The notes under the pieces were generated by a model, which was given only the letters and a program-made list of their open reading frames with translations, had not been told where the DNA came from and searched no databases. Both the position numbers and the translations under genes were made by a program. 64,000 nucleotides of DNA, from assembly GCA_030694465.1 (NCBI GenBank), contig JAUXYJ010000097.1, positions 1-64,000 of the forward strand. The letters are read 5' to 3'. This DNA comes from Deltaproteobacteria bacterium. Lineage in GTDB: Bacteria > Myxococcota_A > Polyangia > Polyangiales > Ga0077539. Shown piece by piece: positions 1 to 9,983 of this stretch (position 1 is the stretch's first letter; every line of letters starts with the position of its first letter).

Positions 1-862
<862 letters not shown>

Positions 863-1325
863 CGCTGATGCTTCTCCGCAAAAATACTGAACTGAATCGG
901 TTGGTTAGAGTGGGTGGTGGGTAACTACGAATGGGAAACTGTTTGGAGCGGAGACGGGATCACGGCTTGGGTTGCTCGGAGCGGTAAGCGGTGATCGGAG
1001 GTCTCCGTTGCGTCGACGCGGCGGGGGCGAGTGTGTCAGTCCGTGTACCAAGAGTGAAAGATCCGCGGATCGCTCGTGGTGCCGTTGTTTTGCTGAGAAC
1101 TCAAAGCCCCCAATGGGCGCGCATAGTAGAGGGTGGAGGTGCGCCTGAATCTCGCACGAAGCAAGAGGATACCGACGGGATTTATGGCGTCAACCCTGCG
1201 CAGCGACAGATTGAGCGGCTCGTGAGGCCTGACGCACACGCGAGACAGCCGAGGTCTGCGCTGCATGAGGTGTGGCTTTGGCTAGCGAATGTCCTAGCTA
1301 AAATGCTGTCTTGTGAGCCTCTATG
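863..1325. other. Intergenic region, no gene seen
   Basis: This stretch lies upstream of the RRM gene and beyond the 3' end of the serine dehydratase gene. The short ORFs in it lack family resemblance and ribosome-binding sites. It probably contains the promoter and 5' leader of the RRM gene, with AT-richer sequence near 880-900, but I cannot assign a promoter. Confidence 0.5.
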
Positions 1326-2738
<1,413 letters not shown>

Positions 2739-2826
2739 CGCGTAGCGCGGAGTGTGCATCGACCGCAGTGCAGTCACCTAGTGGCGAAACCGCATTGTGC
2801 GTTTGTCGCGCTGCGTTGTGTGGTGA

Positions 2827-3156
2827 TCACGCCTTGGCAGGGAGCATTAGGAGCTTGGCGATGAGCTGGTCGAGGGCCGCCGCTGGCAGCATTCCTGGCT
2901 GCGAAAACACAAGCGATCCGTCTTTGGTCGCCATGATGGTTGGGATCGATCGGATCTTGAATTTGTTCGCGAGGGTCTGCTCTTGGTCTGTATCGATCTT
3001 GCCAAACGTAATGTCTGGATGGCGCTTTGCGGCGGCCTCAAAAATGGGCGCGAACGCTTTGCAGGGCCCACACCAAGGGGCCCAAAAATCCAACAGCACG
3101 ATGCCGGGTTTTTCGATGGTCTCGCGAAAGTTCTGCTCGGTCAGTGTGATCAACAT
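2827..3156 (-). CDS. trxA: Thioredoxin
   Basis: This is a 109-residue thioredoxin with the WCGPC active site at about residues 28-32 and the cis-proline segment RSIPTI at about 73-78. It is a general thiol-disulfide reductant of the cytosol, kept reduced by thioredoxin reductase, which is not in this window. Length matches classical thioredoxin with no signal peptide. The ATG at 3156 is a natural start. It sits about 90 bases upstream of the serine dehydratase gene on the same strand, so the two could be cotranscribed. The symbol marks family membership; the genome may hold other thioredoxins. Confidence 0.9.
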   Translation of the reverse strand: MLITLTEQNFRETIEKPGIVLLDFWAPWCGPCKAFAPIFEAAAKRHPDITFGKIDTDQEQTLANKFKIRSIPTIMATKDGSLVFSQPGMLPAAALDQLIAKLLMLPAKA

Positions 3157-3242
3157 GGCCCTGCAGTTAGTCCGTCACCGGACCGAGCGCAACCGACAAT
3201 CCCCCCCCAGCGCTCGGCAGACCCTCTGAAGCTTCTCAGCGC

Positions 3243-3791
3243 TCAGAAAGGGATGCTCTCGAGGTCGTCGCCGTCCGCCGGTCCATCGAAGCTGTCCATC
3301 CGGCTCGCGTGCGCGTTGACGGGCTTGCGCGGGGTGCTGGGCCTGGTGTCGCGGCTCGTGCTCGCGCCTGAGCGAGCCCCTGCGAGGCCCACGCCGTCGC
3401 CACGCTCGCCACGCAAGCGCCGGGCCCAGCCGCGGGCACGAGAGGCGTCTAGGCGTGACCATTTGGCGCGGGGGTTTCCGTTTTTGTCGACGGCGCCAGA
3501 CTCGTCGTCTCGGTTGGCGAACCAGTCGAGCGCCTCGGCCAACATCTCTAAGAACTCGGGCTCGCAGTCACCGTAGCGTCGGCCCTTGAAGTCAGCGCCG
3601 TTCCAGCGCTTGGGGACAAAGCGCACCTCGGGGTTGCCCCGCGCGCTGTCCAGGTCCGAGTCGCTCGCGATCTCGCCCGCGGTGGTGGGCGGCGTCGCAG
3701 GGCGCGCTGCGCTCGTCGCAGCCTTGGCCAAAAGCTGGTCCAGTTTGTTCTCAATGCGCTCAAGCGCGTCTGCGATCTCATGTGCGTTCAT
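3243..3791 (-). CDS. Unknown protein with an SSB-like acidic C-terminal tip
   Basis: The 182-residue product starts at the ATG at 3791, which has AAGGGA six bases upstream; a longer frame to a GTG at 3833 lacks this. A short N-terminal amphipathic segment (about 1-25, ALERIENKLDQLL) could form a coiled coil. A conserved-looking central domain (about 53-125) carries RFVPKRWNGADFKGRRYGDC and then ASRARGWARRL. A low-complexity linker leads to the end DGDDLESIPF. That tail resembles the DDIPF tip of single-stranded DNA-binding protein, which docks repair enzymes, yet there is no OB fold here. I recall similar central domains in phage and proteobacterial proteins but cannot name the family. A role in DNA repair or replication is inferred from the tail only. 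Confidence 0.6.
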   Translation of the reverse strand: MNAHEIADALERIENKLDQLLAKAATSAARPATPPTTAGEIASDSDLDSARGNPEVRFVPKRWNGADFKGRRYGDCEPEFLEMLAEALDWFANRDDESGAVDKNGNPRAKWSRLDASRARGWARRLRGERGDGVGLAGARSGASTSRDTRPSTPRKPVNAHASRMDSFDGPADGDDLESIPF

Positions 3792-4010
3792 GGTGTGTCC
3801 CTTGGTGTCCGAAGCGAGAGCCGCACACTCCACGCAACCCTGAGCTCATCTCACGGTCGCTGAGTGCCCTCGAGAGGCCTCGCTCACAGACCCAACCATG
3901 CGCCCGATGTGCAGCGCGCGCCAGTTGCCTGTGACATACTATGTCCACCCCGTTGGTCTGCATTCTCGCTGGCGATTTGCAGGACAAACCGCGTCGCGAG
4001 AGCGTAGCGC

Positions 4011-4784
4011 TCAGAGACCCGGGCTGACCACGCTCGGCGCCGTGGGGCCCGCGTCGGCGTCGGGGACAGCGGCGGGTGTGATCGCGATGAGCTCGACGTC
4101 AAACTTGAGCGTTGAGCCTGCGGGGATCACGCGCTGTGCGCGGTCGCCGTAGGCGATGTCGGGCGGGCAGACGATCTGGGCGCGTCCGCCGACGTGCATG
4201 CGCTGCACGGCCTCGGTCCAACACGGGATCACGCCGTCGAGGCGAAAGCGTGCGGGCTCTCCGCGTCCACGCGAGCTGTCGAACTCGGTGCCATCCATGA
4301 GCGTGCCCGTGTAGTGCACGGTGACTTCGTCTTGGGCTGAGGGCGAGGGGCCCGTGCCCGGGGTGGTCTCGCGATAGACCAAGCCCGAGGGAGTGCGTGT
4401 CGCGCCGGGCTCACGCGCTGCTGCGGCTGCGAACCTGGTGCCTTCTTCGCGTGTGCGTACGGATGCCGCGCGGGCGCGTTGCTCGGACATCTCTTGCAAG
4501 CGCGGGAGGTACTCGCGCATGTTGACCAGCGGCGTGCGGTGGTTGATCGAGTCCGACAGCCCGCGCTGCACCATCGCGAGCTCGGTGGGGCTCATGTTGA
4601 ACTCGGACGTGCGCTGGCCGAGCATCAGGCCCAGCGAATAAAAAGCACGCTCTTGGTCCGTGCGGGGCGTCGCAGAGCTTGTGCTCGCGACCGCTGTGCC
4701 GCCGCCGCGGTGGCGCCAGCCGCGTTTGCAGCCCGTCACCGAGCTCAGTGCAACAAGTCCCAGGACCATCCATTGCGTCTTCAT
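4011..4784 (-). CDS. FKBP-type peptidyl-prolyl cis-trans isomerase lipoprotein
   Basis: This 257-residue protein starts at the ATG at 4784 (MKTQWMVLGLVALSSVTGC), a lipoprotein signal with cysteine at residue 19. The frame extends further upstream but without a recognisable N-terminus. Residues about 40-130 resemble the helical FKBP N-terminal domain (DQERAFYSLGLMLGQ), as in Mip/FkpA. The C-terminal FKBP domain (about 150-232) holds VHYTG, FDSS, the VI-x-x-W segment (VIPCWTE) and IAYGDR, the expected pocket residues. It probably assists folding of exported proteins while anchored in a membrane. The tail after residue 235 is short and disordered-looking. Family confidence is high; substrate is unknown. 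Confidence 0.88.
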   Translation of the reverse strand: MKTQWMVLGLVALSSVTGCKRGWRHRGGGTAVASTSSATPRTDQERAFYSLGLMLGQRTSEFNMSPTELAMVQRGLSDSINHRTPLVNMREYLPRLQEMSEQRARAASVRTREEGTRFAAAAAREPGATRTPSGLVYRETTPGTGPSPSAQDEVTVHYTGTLMDGTEFDSSRGRGEPARFRLDGVIPCWTEAVQRMHVGGRAQIVCPPDIAYGDRAQRVIPAGSTLKFDVELIAITPAAVPDADAGPTAPSVVSPGL

Positions 4785-5030
4785 CGAATTGTCGTCTCTC
4801 TCACTGTGCGCGACCGGCTGAGTGCTCAGTTGGCCGCGAAAATCCCTAGGTGGGCGATGATTCAGTGCGCGGGGCGCAGCTGCTGCGTGGGCCCTTGTGC
4901 CCGAAAATTCGGCGGATGATGCCACCAAGCCCGCCGTTGTCACCCCCTGAGTGCATGAGTTTTTTGTGCATGTGGCCTCCGTCGCTGCGCTCGCAGAGGT
5001 CTTGGCGCGTGTTGTATGCTGGCGGACGCA

Positions 5031-5270
5031 ATGAAAATCAGGCTCACTTTGCTGTCCTTTGCGTTGTTGCTCGCTTCGGCCTGCACGACTGATTCGGGGT
5101 CGCGCACAAACATTTTTGCGCAAAATAGCCCGCGGACCTGCTCGCAAGACACCGACTGCCGGATGCGGTTGCCTCGCGCTCGCAGCTGTCCCAATGGGCG
5201 ACAGAGTGTCCCTACGGCGTGTTGCCGCATGAACTTCTGCGGCGTGTGTTGGAGCGAGTGCAACGGATAA
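5031..5270 (+). CDS. Small Cys-rich lipoprotein, unknown
   Basis: This is a 79-residue product from the ATG at 5031 (MKIRLTLLSFALLLASAC) with a clear lipobox LASAC. The mature part has eight or more cysteines (CSQDTDC, CPNG, TACC, FCGVCWSEC), suggesting a small disulfide-stabilised periplasmic or surface protein. It is divergent from the FKBP lipoprotein gene, about 245 bases away. I do not recognise a family. Size and composition resemble many small myxobacterial Cys-rich lipoproteins with a DTDC-type motif. Confidence 0.6.
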   Translation: MKIRLTLLSFALLLASACTTDSGSRTNIFAQNSPRTCSQDTDCRMRLPRARSCPNGRQSVPTACCRMNFCGVCWSECNG

Positions 5271-5316
5271 CGTTGCGCGCTGGTGAACCCACGCGGGGTG
5301 TGCGAAAGAGCGTGCG

Positions 5317-5706
5317 ATGGCGACCTGGCCCCACGTTCATGCGGTGCAGATTTACTACGAAGACACGGACCACTCGGGGCTGGTCTATCACGCGAACTAT
5401 CTGCGGTATTTTGAGCGGGCGCGTGAGCACTTGTTGGGGGTGCCCGAGCTTGTGCGCTTGCTGCGTGAAGACGGCGTGGGCTTTGTGGTCTACCGCTGCG
5501 AGATGGTCTTTCGCGAAGGGGCCGTCTTCGGAGATTCGCTGCAGATTCGCAGCACTCCCAAGCTCGAGAGCGAGTTTCGTGTGACGTTTAAGCAGGACGT
5601 CTTTCGGGGCGAAAAGCTGTTGGTGCAGGGCACCGTCGAGATGGTCGCGGTCAACCGTGAGGGCTCGCTTGTCGCGATCCCTGCGACCGTGCTCGCGCGC
5701 ATCTGA
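5317..5706 (+). CDS. ybgC: Acyl-CoA thioesterase, YbgC/4-hydroxybenzoyl-CoA thioesterase family
   Basis: This 129-residue hotdog-fold protein carries the family signature YEDTDHSGLVYHANYLRYFE near its N-terminus, including the catalytic-type Asp and the HANY segment. YbgC enzymes hydrolyse short or medium acyl-CoA thioesters, and in many proteobacteria the gene lies with tol-pal; here no tol genes are seen nearby. It starts 46 bases after the small Cys-rich lipoprotein gene on the same strand. Length and motif fit the family closely. The symbol indicates family level only; substrate preference cannot be read from the sequence. Confidence 0.88.
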   Translation: MATWPHVHAVQIYYEDTDHSGLVYHANYLRYFERAREHLLGVPELVRLLREDGVGFVVYRCEMVFREGAVFGDSLQIRSTPKLESEFRVTFKQDVFRGEKLLVQGTVEMVAVNREGSLVAIPATVLARI

Positions 5707-5718
5707 GCGCCTGCAAGA

Positions 5719-6408
5719 TCACATCAGCGTGTACGCGAACATCAGTCCCCCTGCGCCGCCGCCTCGGCCGCTCACTCCCACGTCGCCCTCAAGACCCAGG
5801 CGAAAGACACTGCGTCCCCCATACGCTTGTCGTCGACCGAAGTTAAATCCCAGAACGATCGGGAGGCCCCACGATGCGCCGCTTGAGCCACCAGAGCTCG
5901 CGAGCGAAACACCGAGCGTCCCCAGGGCCGCGACGCCGGTCCCGATGGAGACATACCGCACCGGTGTGACCTCAAACATCAAGCCAATGTGGGCGTAGTT
6001 CAGAAGCAGCAGCGTCGCGACGCGAGCCGTGGCGTACACCGCGAAATAGTCTCCGGCTTGCACGCCGAGGTCGAGGCCGAGCAGCACGCCTCCGCCTCCG
6101 GACGTGCCTAAACTCCCACCCATGCCGCCGCCGCCGATCCCGACCCGCACGCGGACCTCTCCGCGCCGTGGATGAAGATCCTGCGTGTCCACAGCAGGAG
6201 TGCCGTCCGCCGCTGGTGGCCGGTTGTTCTCTGGCCGCAGCTCGTCCGGCACCATGTTCGCCGGGACCACCATCGTGCCCGCGCTCTGTGCGCCCGCGCT
6301 CTGTGCGCCCGCGCTCTGTGCACCCGCGCTCTGTGCGCCCGCGCTCTGTGCACCCGCGCCCGTTGCAACCAACATCCCTGTGAAAACCCAGCTTAGTCTC
6401 GCTCGCAT
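5719..6408 (-). CDS. Predicted outer-membrane beta-barrel-type protein with GAQSA repeat
   Basis: The 229-residue product starts at the ATG at 6408 (MRARLSWVFTGMLVATGAGA), a Sec signal peptide that runs straight into five tandem GAQSA pentapeptides. A Pro/Asn-rich linker follows, then about 140 residues of alternating Gly-rich, amphipathic segments (RVRVGIGGGG, GVQAGDYFAVYATARVA, GLMFEVTPVRYVSIG) ending in FAYTLM, typical of a small beta-barrel. It is similar over its C-terminal half to the product at 9984-10742. It is divergent from the YARHG lipoprotein gene with 76 bases between starts. No function is assignable beyond a likely outer-membrane location. Confidence 0.6.
   Translation of the reverse strand: MRARLSWVFTGMLVATGAGAQSAGAQSAGAQSAGAQSAGAQSAGTMVVPANMVPDELRPENNRPPAADGTPAVDTQDLHPRRGEVRVRVGIGGGGMGGSLGTSGGGGVLLGLDLGVQAGDYFAVYATARVATLLLLNYAHIGLMFEVTPVRYVSIGTGVAALGTLGVSLASSGGSSGASWGLPIVLGFNFGRRQAYGGRSVFRLGLEGDVGVSGRGGGAGGLMFAYTLM
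6281..6355. repeat. Five tandem 15-bp repeats inside a coding sequence
   Basis: Five head-to-tail copies of a 15-base unit (gcgctctgtgcgccc, with two copies differing by one base) encode five GAQSA repeats in the predicted outer-membrane protein on the minus strand. The unit length is a multiple of three, so copy-number changes would keep the frame. Confidence 0.95.
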
Positions 6409-6484
6409 TGCGCACAACGTACCTCGCCTCCCGCGCGATTGTCCCTCCCAATCGCGCCCACTCCCCGTGTACGCTCGCGCGCCT

Positions 6485-7450
6485 GTGAACCCCCGCTCGC
6501 TCTGCCTCGCCCCGCTCACCCTGGCCCTGCTCGCGTGCTCTGCCTCAGTGCACCGTGCGCCCACGCAAGCTCAGTCGACTCAGGCCGCGCCCGCCGCGTC
6601 TGTAGGCGCCCTCGCCAGCGCCGAGCCCCCCGTGCCCCCCGTGCCCAGTGGGGCGCAACCCGGCGACGTCGCCGGGTCGCAGCCCGCGCCCACGACCGTC
6701 AGCCCCGCGCAGCCAACCCTGCCCAGCGCTCCCGCGAATCGACCCCTCACGTACGCCCGTGAGATCACCGAGGCAGACCTCGCCGGGCGCACGCTCCGTG
6801 AGCTCGCGATCATGCGCAATGCACCCTACGCTGCGCTGGGGCACCGATTTCGCCGGCCCTGGCTCGCAGACCACTTCGCCGAGGCCCGCGCCGGGCGCCC
6901 GCTGCGCACCGTGCAAGAGTCCGAGCTCAGCGCGCTCGATCGCCGCAACGCGCAGTTTATCGGCCGCTACGACGTGGCCCTCACGCGCCCGCAGCTTGAG
7001 CTCCTCGCCGACGCCCTCCGCGACCGCATCGCACGCAACCGCATGGACGAGGGAGACAACGTCGAGGCCGACCTGCTCTCGCAGCGCTTGGGGCGCCGCG
7101 TCGCCCTCGCGCCAACCCGTGGCGTCGCCCAGCAAGTCTACGATCACACGCCGCTCGATGACGTCTCGATGCTCGACAGCCTGCTCACCCGCGCGCAGCT
7201 CTTGCAGATGTCCGTCCGGGACCTCTGGATCCTCCGCAACATGATCTACGCCACACGTGGGCGCGTGTTTCAGAGCACCACGCTCAACGAGTACTTTGCG
7301 TCCAGCGCGTGGTACCGCCCGGACGAGCACTACAACGACGCGCGCTTGCGACGGATTGACCGGCAAAACCTCAGGCTCATCCAGTCCGTCGAGGCCGAAA
7401 TGGGAGGCCCCACCAACGCGACGCTCGACAGCACCATGTACGCGGCCTGA
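6485..7450 (+). CDS. Lipoprotein with two YARHG-like domains
   Basis: I take the GTG at 6485 as start because it gives a short lipoprotein signal ending LALLAC (cysteine at residue 18); the frame is open further upstream over the divergent gene. After a Pro/Ala-rich linker (about 20-95), two YARHG-type domains follow. The first is near residues 100-160 (LRELAIMRNAPYAALGHRF) and the second near 245-310 (LWILRNMIYATRGRVF followed by WYRP). The YARHG domain is a small extracellular module of unknown function, named for its YARHG motif, usually found once at the C-terminus of surface proteins. The product is about 321 residues and likely membrane-anchored. Function is unknown. Confidence 0.75.
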   Translation: MNPRSLCLAPLTLALLACSASVHRAPTQAQSTQAAPAASVGALASAEPPVPPVPSGAQPGDVAGSQPAPTTVSPAQPTLPSAPANRPLTYAREITEADLAGRTLRELAIMRNAPYAALGHRFRRPWLADHFAEARAGRPLRTVQESELSALDRRNAQFIGRYDVALTRPQLELLADALRDRIARNRMDEGDNVEADLLSQRLGRRVALAPTRGVAQQVYDHTPLDDVSMLDSLLTRAQLLQMSVRDLWILRNMIYATRGRVFQSTTLNEYFASSAWYRPDEHYNDARLRRIDRQNLRLIQSVEAEMGGPTNATLDSTMYAA

Positions 7451-7461
7451 TAGGCCCCCAA

Positions 7462-7480
7462 GAGACCCCGGGTGGGTCTC
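7462..7480. terminator. Hairpin between convergent genes (possible terminator)
   Basis: A 7-bp perfect stem (gagaccc / gggtctc) with a 5-base loop lies between the convergent YARHG and CapA genes. There is no clear U-tract on either strand, so termination is only a possibility. Confidence 0.35.
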
Positions 7481-7492
7481 ACACCGTGACAC

Positions 7493-8431
7493 TCAGAAGA
7501 GCAACCCGAGCTCGCCCTCGGTGCGCAGCGGCACGCCCAGCGCCCGCATGAGCGCGAGGGACGCTCCCTCGGGTCCACCCACCACCGCGCCGCGCCCGTC
7601 GAGACCCGCTTCGAGTGGCGCGAGCGCGACGTGCGTGACCGCGTCGCGCGTGACCGTGGCCCGCAGCAAGAGCCCCTCGGTCTCGCGCGAGCAGTCACAT
7701 GCAAACACCATGTTTCCAAGGCCCCAGGCGATCACGGTGGTGCCCTCGCGGGTCACCGGCGCGACCGTGTGCGTGCCGTGCACCACCACGAGCGAGACCT
7801 CTTCGGCCACCGCGTGACGCACGGCCTCGCGCGCCACCGCCGGAGCCGGCGTGTACAGCGGCGGAGCCATCACGTGCAGCGACACGACCCGCAGCGGGGC
7901 CAGCGCGCGCGCCTGCGCAAACGCCGCCCGCAGCGCGTCCATCGCAGGGGGCCGCGAGAGATCCACGGCAAGCCACGCCACGTGCACCCCTGGCGAGACC
8001 TCGGTCACGATCGGCACGCGCGAGCCCTGCACACCCAGCGGCGCGATCCCCGCGGCGCGGGTGAGCTGCGCGGTGCGGATTTGCCCAGGGATTCCGTCGT
8101 CGAGCGCGTGGTTGTTGGCCACAGACACCGCCCGCACGCCCGCCTCGTGCAGCACCGCAAGCACGCGCGCGTCGTTGCGCAAATGCGCTTCGGTCGAGGG
8201 TCCCGCGTCGGGGATCACAGGGCCCTCGAGGTTTGCAAAACCGTACCCACGTGAGAGCGAGACGCTCAGCGCCGTGGGGTGCGCAAAGAGCGCGTGCAAG
8301 CGCTGGTCTGCGTGCACATCGCCCACAAACCACAGCGTCGCGCGCGCTGGCGAGGGGGCTTGTGCGGGGGCTCTTCGGCACAGGGGCGCGAGGGTCAGCA
8401 GCGCGGCGATCGCTAGGGTGTGGCGGGCCAC
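7493..8431 (-). CDS. CapA-like metallophosphoesterase-fold protein
   Basis: This 312-residue product starts with GTG at 8431 (MARHTLAIAALLTLAPLC), a signal peptide. It shows CapA/PgsA-family motifs: WFVGDVHA near residue 34, NLEGPV near 68 and VANNHALDDG near 104. Later segments SLHVMAPP, VVHGTHTV and WGLGNMVF complete the expected metal-site pattern. CapA proteins take part in poly-gamma-glutamate capsule synthesis in Bacillus, but most bacterial homologues have unknown roles. The start overlaps the upstream lipoprotein gene by 19 bases, pointing to cotranscription. No other capsule genes are nearby, so a capsule role is not supported by context. Confidence 0.8.
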   Translation of the reverse strand: MARHTLAIAALLTLAPLCRRAPAQAPSPARATLWFVGDVHADQRLHALFAHPTALSVSLSRGYGFANLEGPVIPDAGPSTEAHLRNDARVLAVLHEAGVRAVSVANNHALDDGIPGQIRTAQLTRAAGIAPLGVQGSRVPIVTEVSPGVHVAWLAVDLSRPPAMDALRAAFAQARALAPLRVVSLHVMAPPLYTPAPAVAREAVRHAVAEEVSLVVVHGTHTVAPVTREGTTVIAWGLGNMVFACDCSRETEGLLLRATVTRDAVTHVALAPLEAGLDGRGAVVGGPEGASLALMRALGVPLRTEGELGLLF

Positions 8432-9936
8432 GTCGGCGCTCCGCAGCGGACCATCACCGAGTACACCGGCCGCTGAACGCCGGTGCCTTGCCCCCAGACA
8501 ACGGCGAGGTCGTTGCCCATGCCGATGCGTCCGATGCGGGGATCCGAGCCGCTCTGGACGGTGACCTGCAGGGGCTGCGAGCGCGGGGCGAGGGCGTGGT
8601 CAAACGCGCGGACGAAGATGTCTTGGCGGTCGCTCTCGGTGCGTGCCTCAAGGGGGCCCACAGTCCACGCGACGACCCACGCGCCGTCGGTGCTGTAGAC
8701 CCCCGCGGGGGCGAAGGCGTTTTGCGTGGGGTCCGTGCCGGTCTCGAGCGGCGCCAAGGCCGTGGGCGGCTGGCCAAAAGCATACTCGGCGCCCAGGAGC
8801 CGGTAGCGTGAGGGGCCCGCGTCCGGGGCGCGCAGGTCGCTGGCGGCGACGGTGTAGAGCACGTGGCCGGGGCGGGCAGAGATCCTGGGTTTTCCGGGCG
8901 AACCGGGGGAGGGGACGGTGTGCAGCGGGCCCACGGGGCGCAGCGCGAGGTCGAGCCACCCGAGATAGAGCTGCTCGTTTGCGCGAAAAGTGACCGCGTA
9001 GCCCGAGCCCGGGACCTCGATGAGCTCAAGGGCCTCAGGGATGTACCCACGGAGCGCGCTGACCGGGTTTGTGCTCCGGCGGACCGCGGCGACGTCGAGG
9101 GGCATGGGCCAAAAATCATTGCGCTGGCTCGCGGGCGCCGTGGCGGCTCGGGTCGCAAAAAAGTGCATCGTGGCGCTCGGCTGCGCGGCCGTGTTGTCCG
9201 TGCGCAACCCGAGCACAAAGGGCCGCGCGGCGTCGTAGGCCGTGCGCGCATAAAACACGGAGCCTCGCGCGATGACGCTGGCGATCACGTTGTCGGCGCC
9301 CGTGTCACCGACGGTGGCAGCGCTCGCAGAGAAGTCTCCGGCTTCGACGAGCTCGTTGCCGTCGTCGTCGCGCGAGAGCTGGTCTGTGCCTGTCGGGGTG
9401 CCTGAGGGCGACGTTCCGACTCGAAAGTACGCGCGGTAAAGGTTGACCGGAGAGCGCACAAGCCCGCGTGCGGTGCTGGGCTCTTCGGCGTCCGTCACGA
9501 CTGGGGTCAAGGCAAATGTCCGCGGCCCCGCGTCGGTGACCGCGCTCGCATACGCGTGGAGCGTGCTCGCCGCCATGTCGTCACCGCCGTGCAAATACTG
9601 CGGCGAAACGATCCACGCTACGCCCAGGATGTGGCTGCGCGTGGGCTGCGCTTGGGACGCCGTCTGGCGCTCGGCCTCGTACGACCGCACCGTGAGCGAC
9701 GTGAGCATCGCCTTGCGCCCCAGGGGCGCGCTTGGGCGATGGACGAGCGTGCATGTGGGAAGCGCCTCAGCGAGGTTGGCCGTGGCTGCTTCGTGGGGGG
9801 GCTGTGAATCCGTGGGCGGCGCGAGGACGTCGGTGAGCGTCACTGCGCTCTCGTGGGCTTGTGGGCTTGCGTGCGGCCGCGTGCAGTGCAGCAGCGTCGT
9901 GAGGAGCGCAACGGGGATCCAGCGCGAGGTCTTCAT
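8413..9936 (-). CDS. Lipoprotein, unknown, probable beta-propeller-like
   Basis: The 507-residue product starts at the ATG at 9936 (MKTSRWIPVALLTTLLHC), with cysteine at residue 18 as the lipidation site; a start four codons earlier is also possible. The mature protein is rich in Ser, Thr, Ala and Asp with repeated beta-strand-like segments (VVSPQYLHGGDD, YTVAASD, VVAWTVGPLE, LAVVWGQGTG) and resembles myxobacterial secreted proteins of propeller type. I do not recognise a family. It overlaps the CapA-like gene by 19 bases, so the two are probably made together. Confidence 0.6.
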   Translation of the reverse strand: MKTSRWIPVALLTTLLHCTRPHASPQAHESAVTLTDVLAPPTDSQPPHEAATANLAEALPTCTLVHRPSAPLGRKAMLTSLTVRSYEAERQTASQAQPTRSHILGVAWIVSPQYLHGGDDMAASTLHAYASAVTDAGPRTFALTPVVTDAEEPSTARGLVRSPVNLYRAYFRVGTSPSGTPTGTDQLSRDDDGNELVEAGDFSASAATVGDTGADNVIASVIARGSVFYARTAYDAARPFVLGLRTDNTAAQPSATMHFFATRAATAPASQRNDFWPMPLDVAAVRRSTNPVSALRGYIPEALELIEVPGSGYAVTFRANEQLYLGWLDLALRPVGPLHTVPSPGSPGKPRISARPGHVLYTVAASDLRAPDAGPSRYRLLGAEYAFGQPPTALAPLETGTDPTQNAFAPAGVYSTDGAWVVAWTVGPLEARTESDRQDIFVRAFDHALAPRSQPLQVTVQSGSDPRIGRIGMGNDLAVVWGQGTGVQRPVYSVMVRCGAPTWPATP

Positions 9937-9983
9937 GGCGCCGGACACGCTAGCGACATCGAGGGCACAAAGCGACGGTGCGT

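Noticed and set aside
1036..1266. A 76-codon minus-strand ORF
   Set aside because: No family resemblance and no ribosome-binding site; composition looks like random high-GC sequence.
4785..5147. Upstream extension of the FKBP frame
   Set aside because: It lacks a signal and overlaps the divergent small lipoprotein gene; the ATG at 4784 gives a clear lipoprotein signal.
6185..6484. Upstream part of the YARHG frame as coding
   Set aside because: It crosses the divergent outer-membrane gene and translates to repeats of APALCAP; the GTG at 6485 gives a proper lipoprotein signal.
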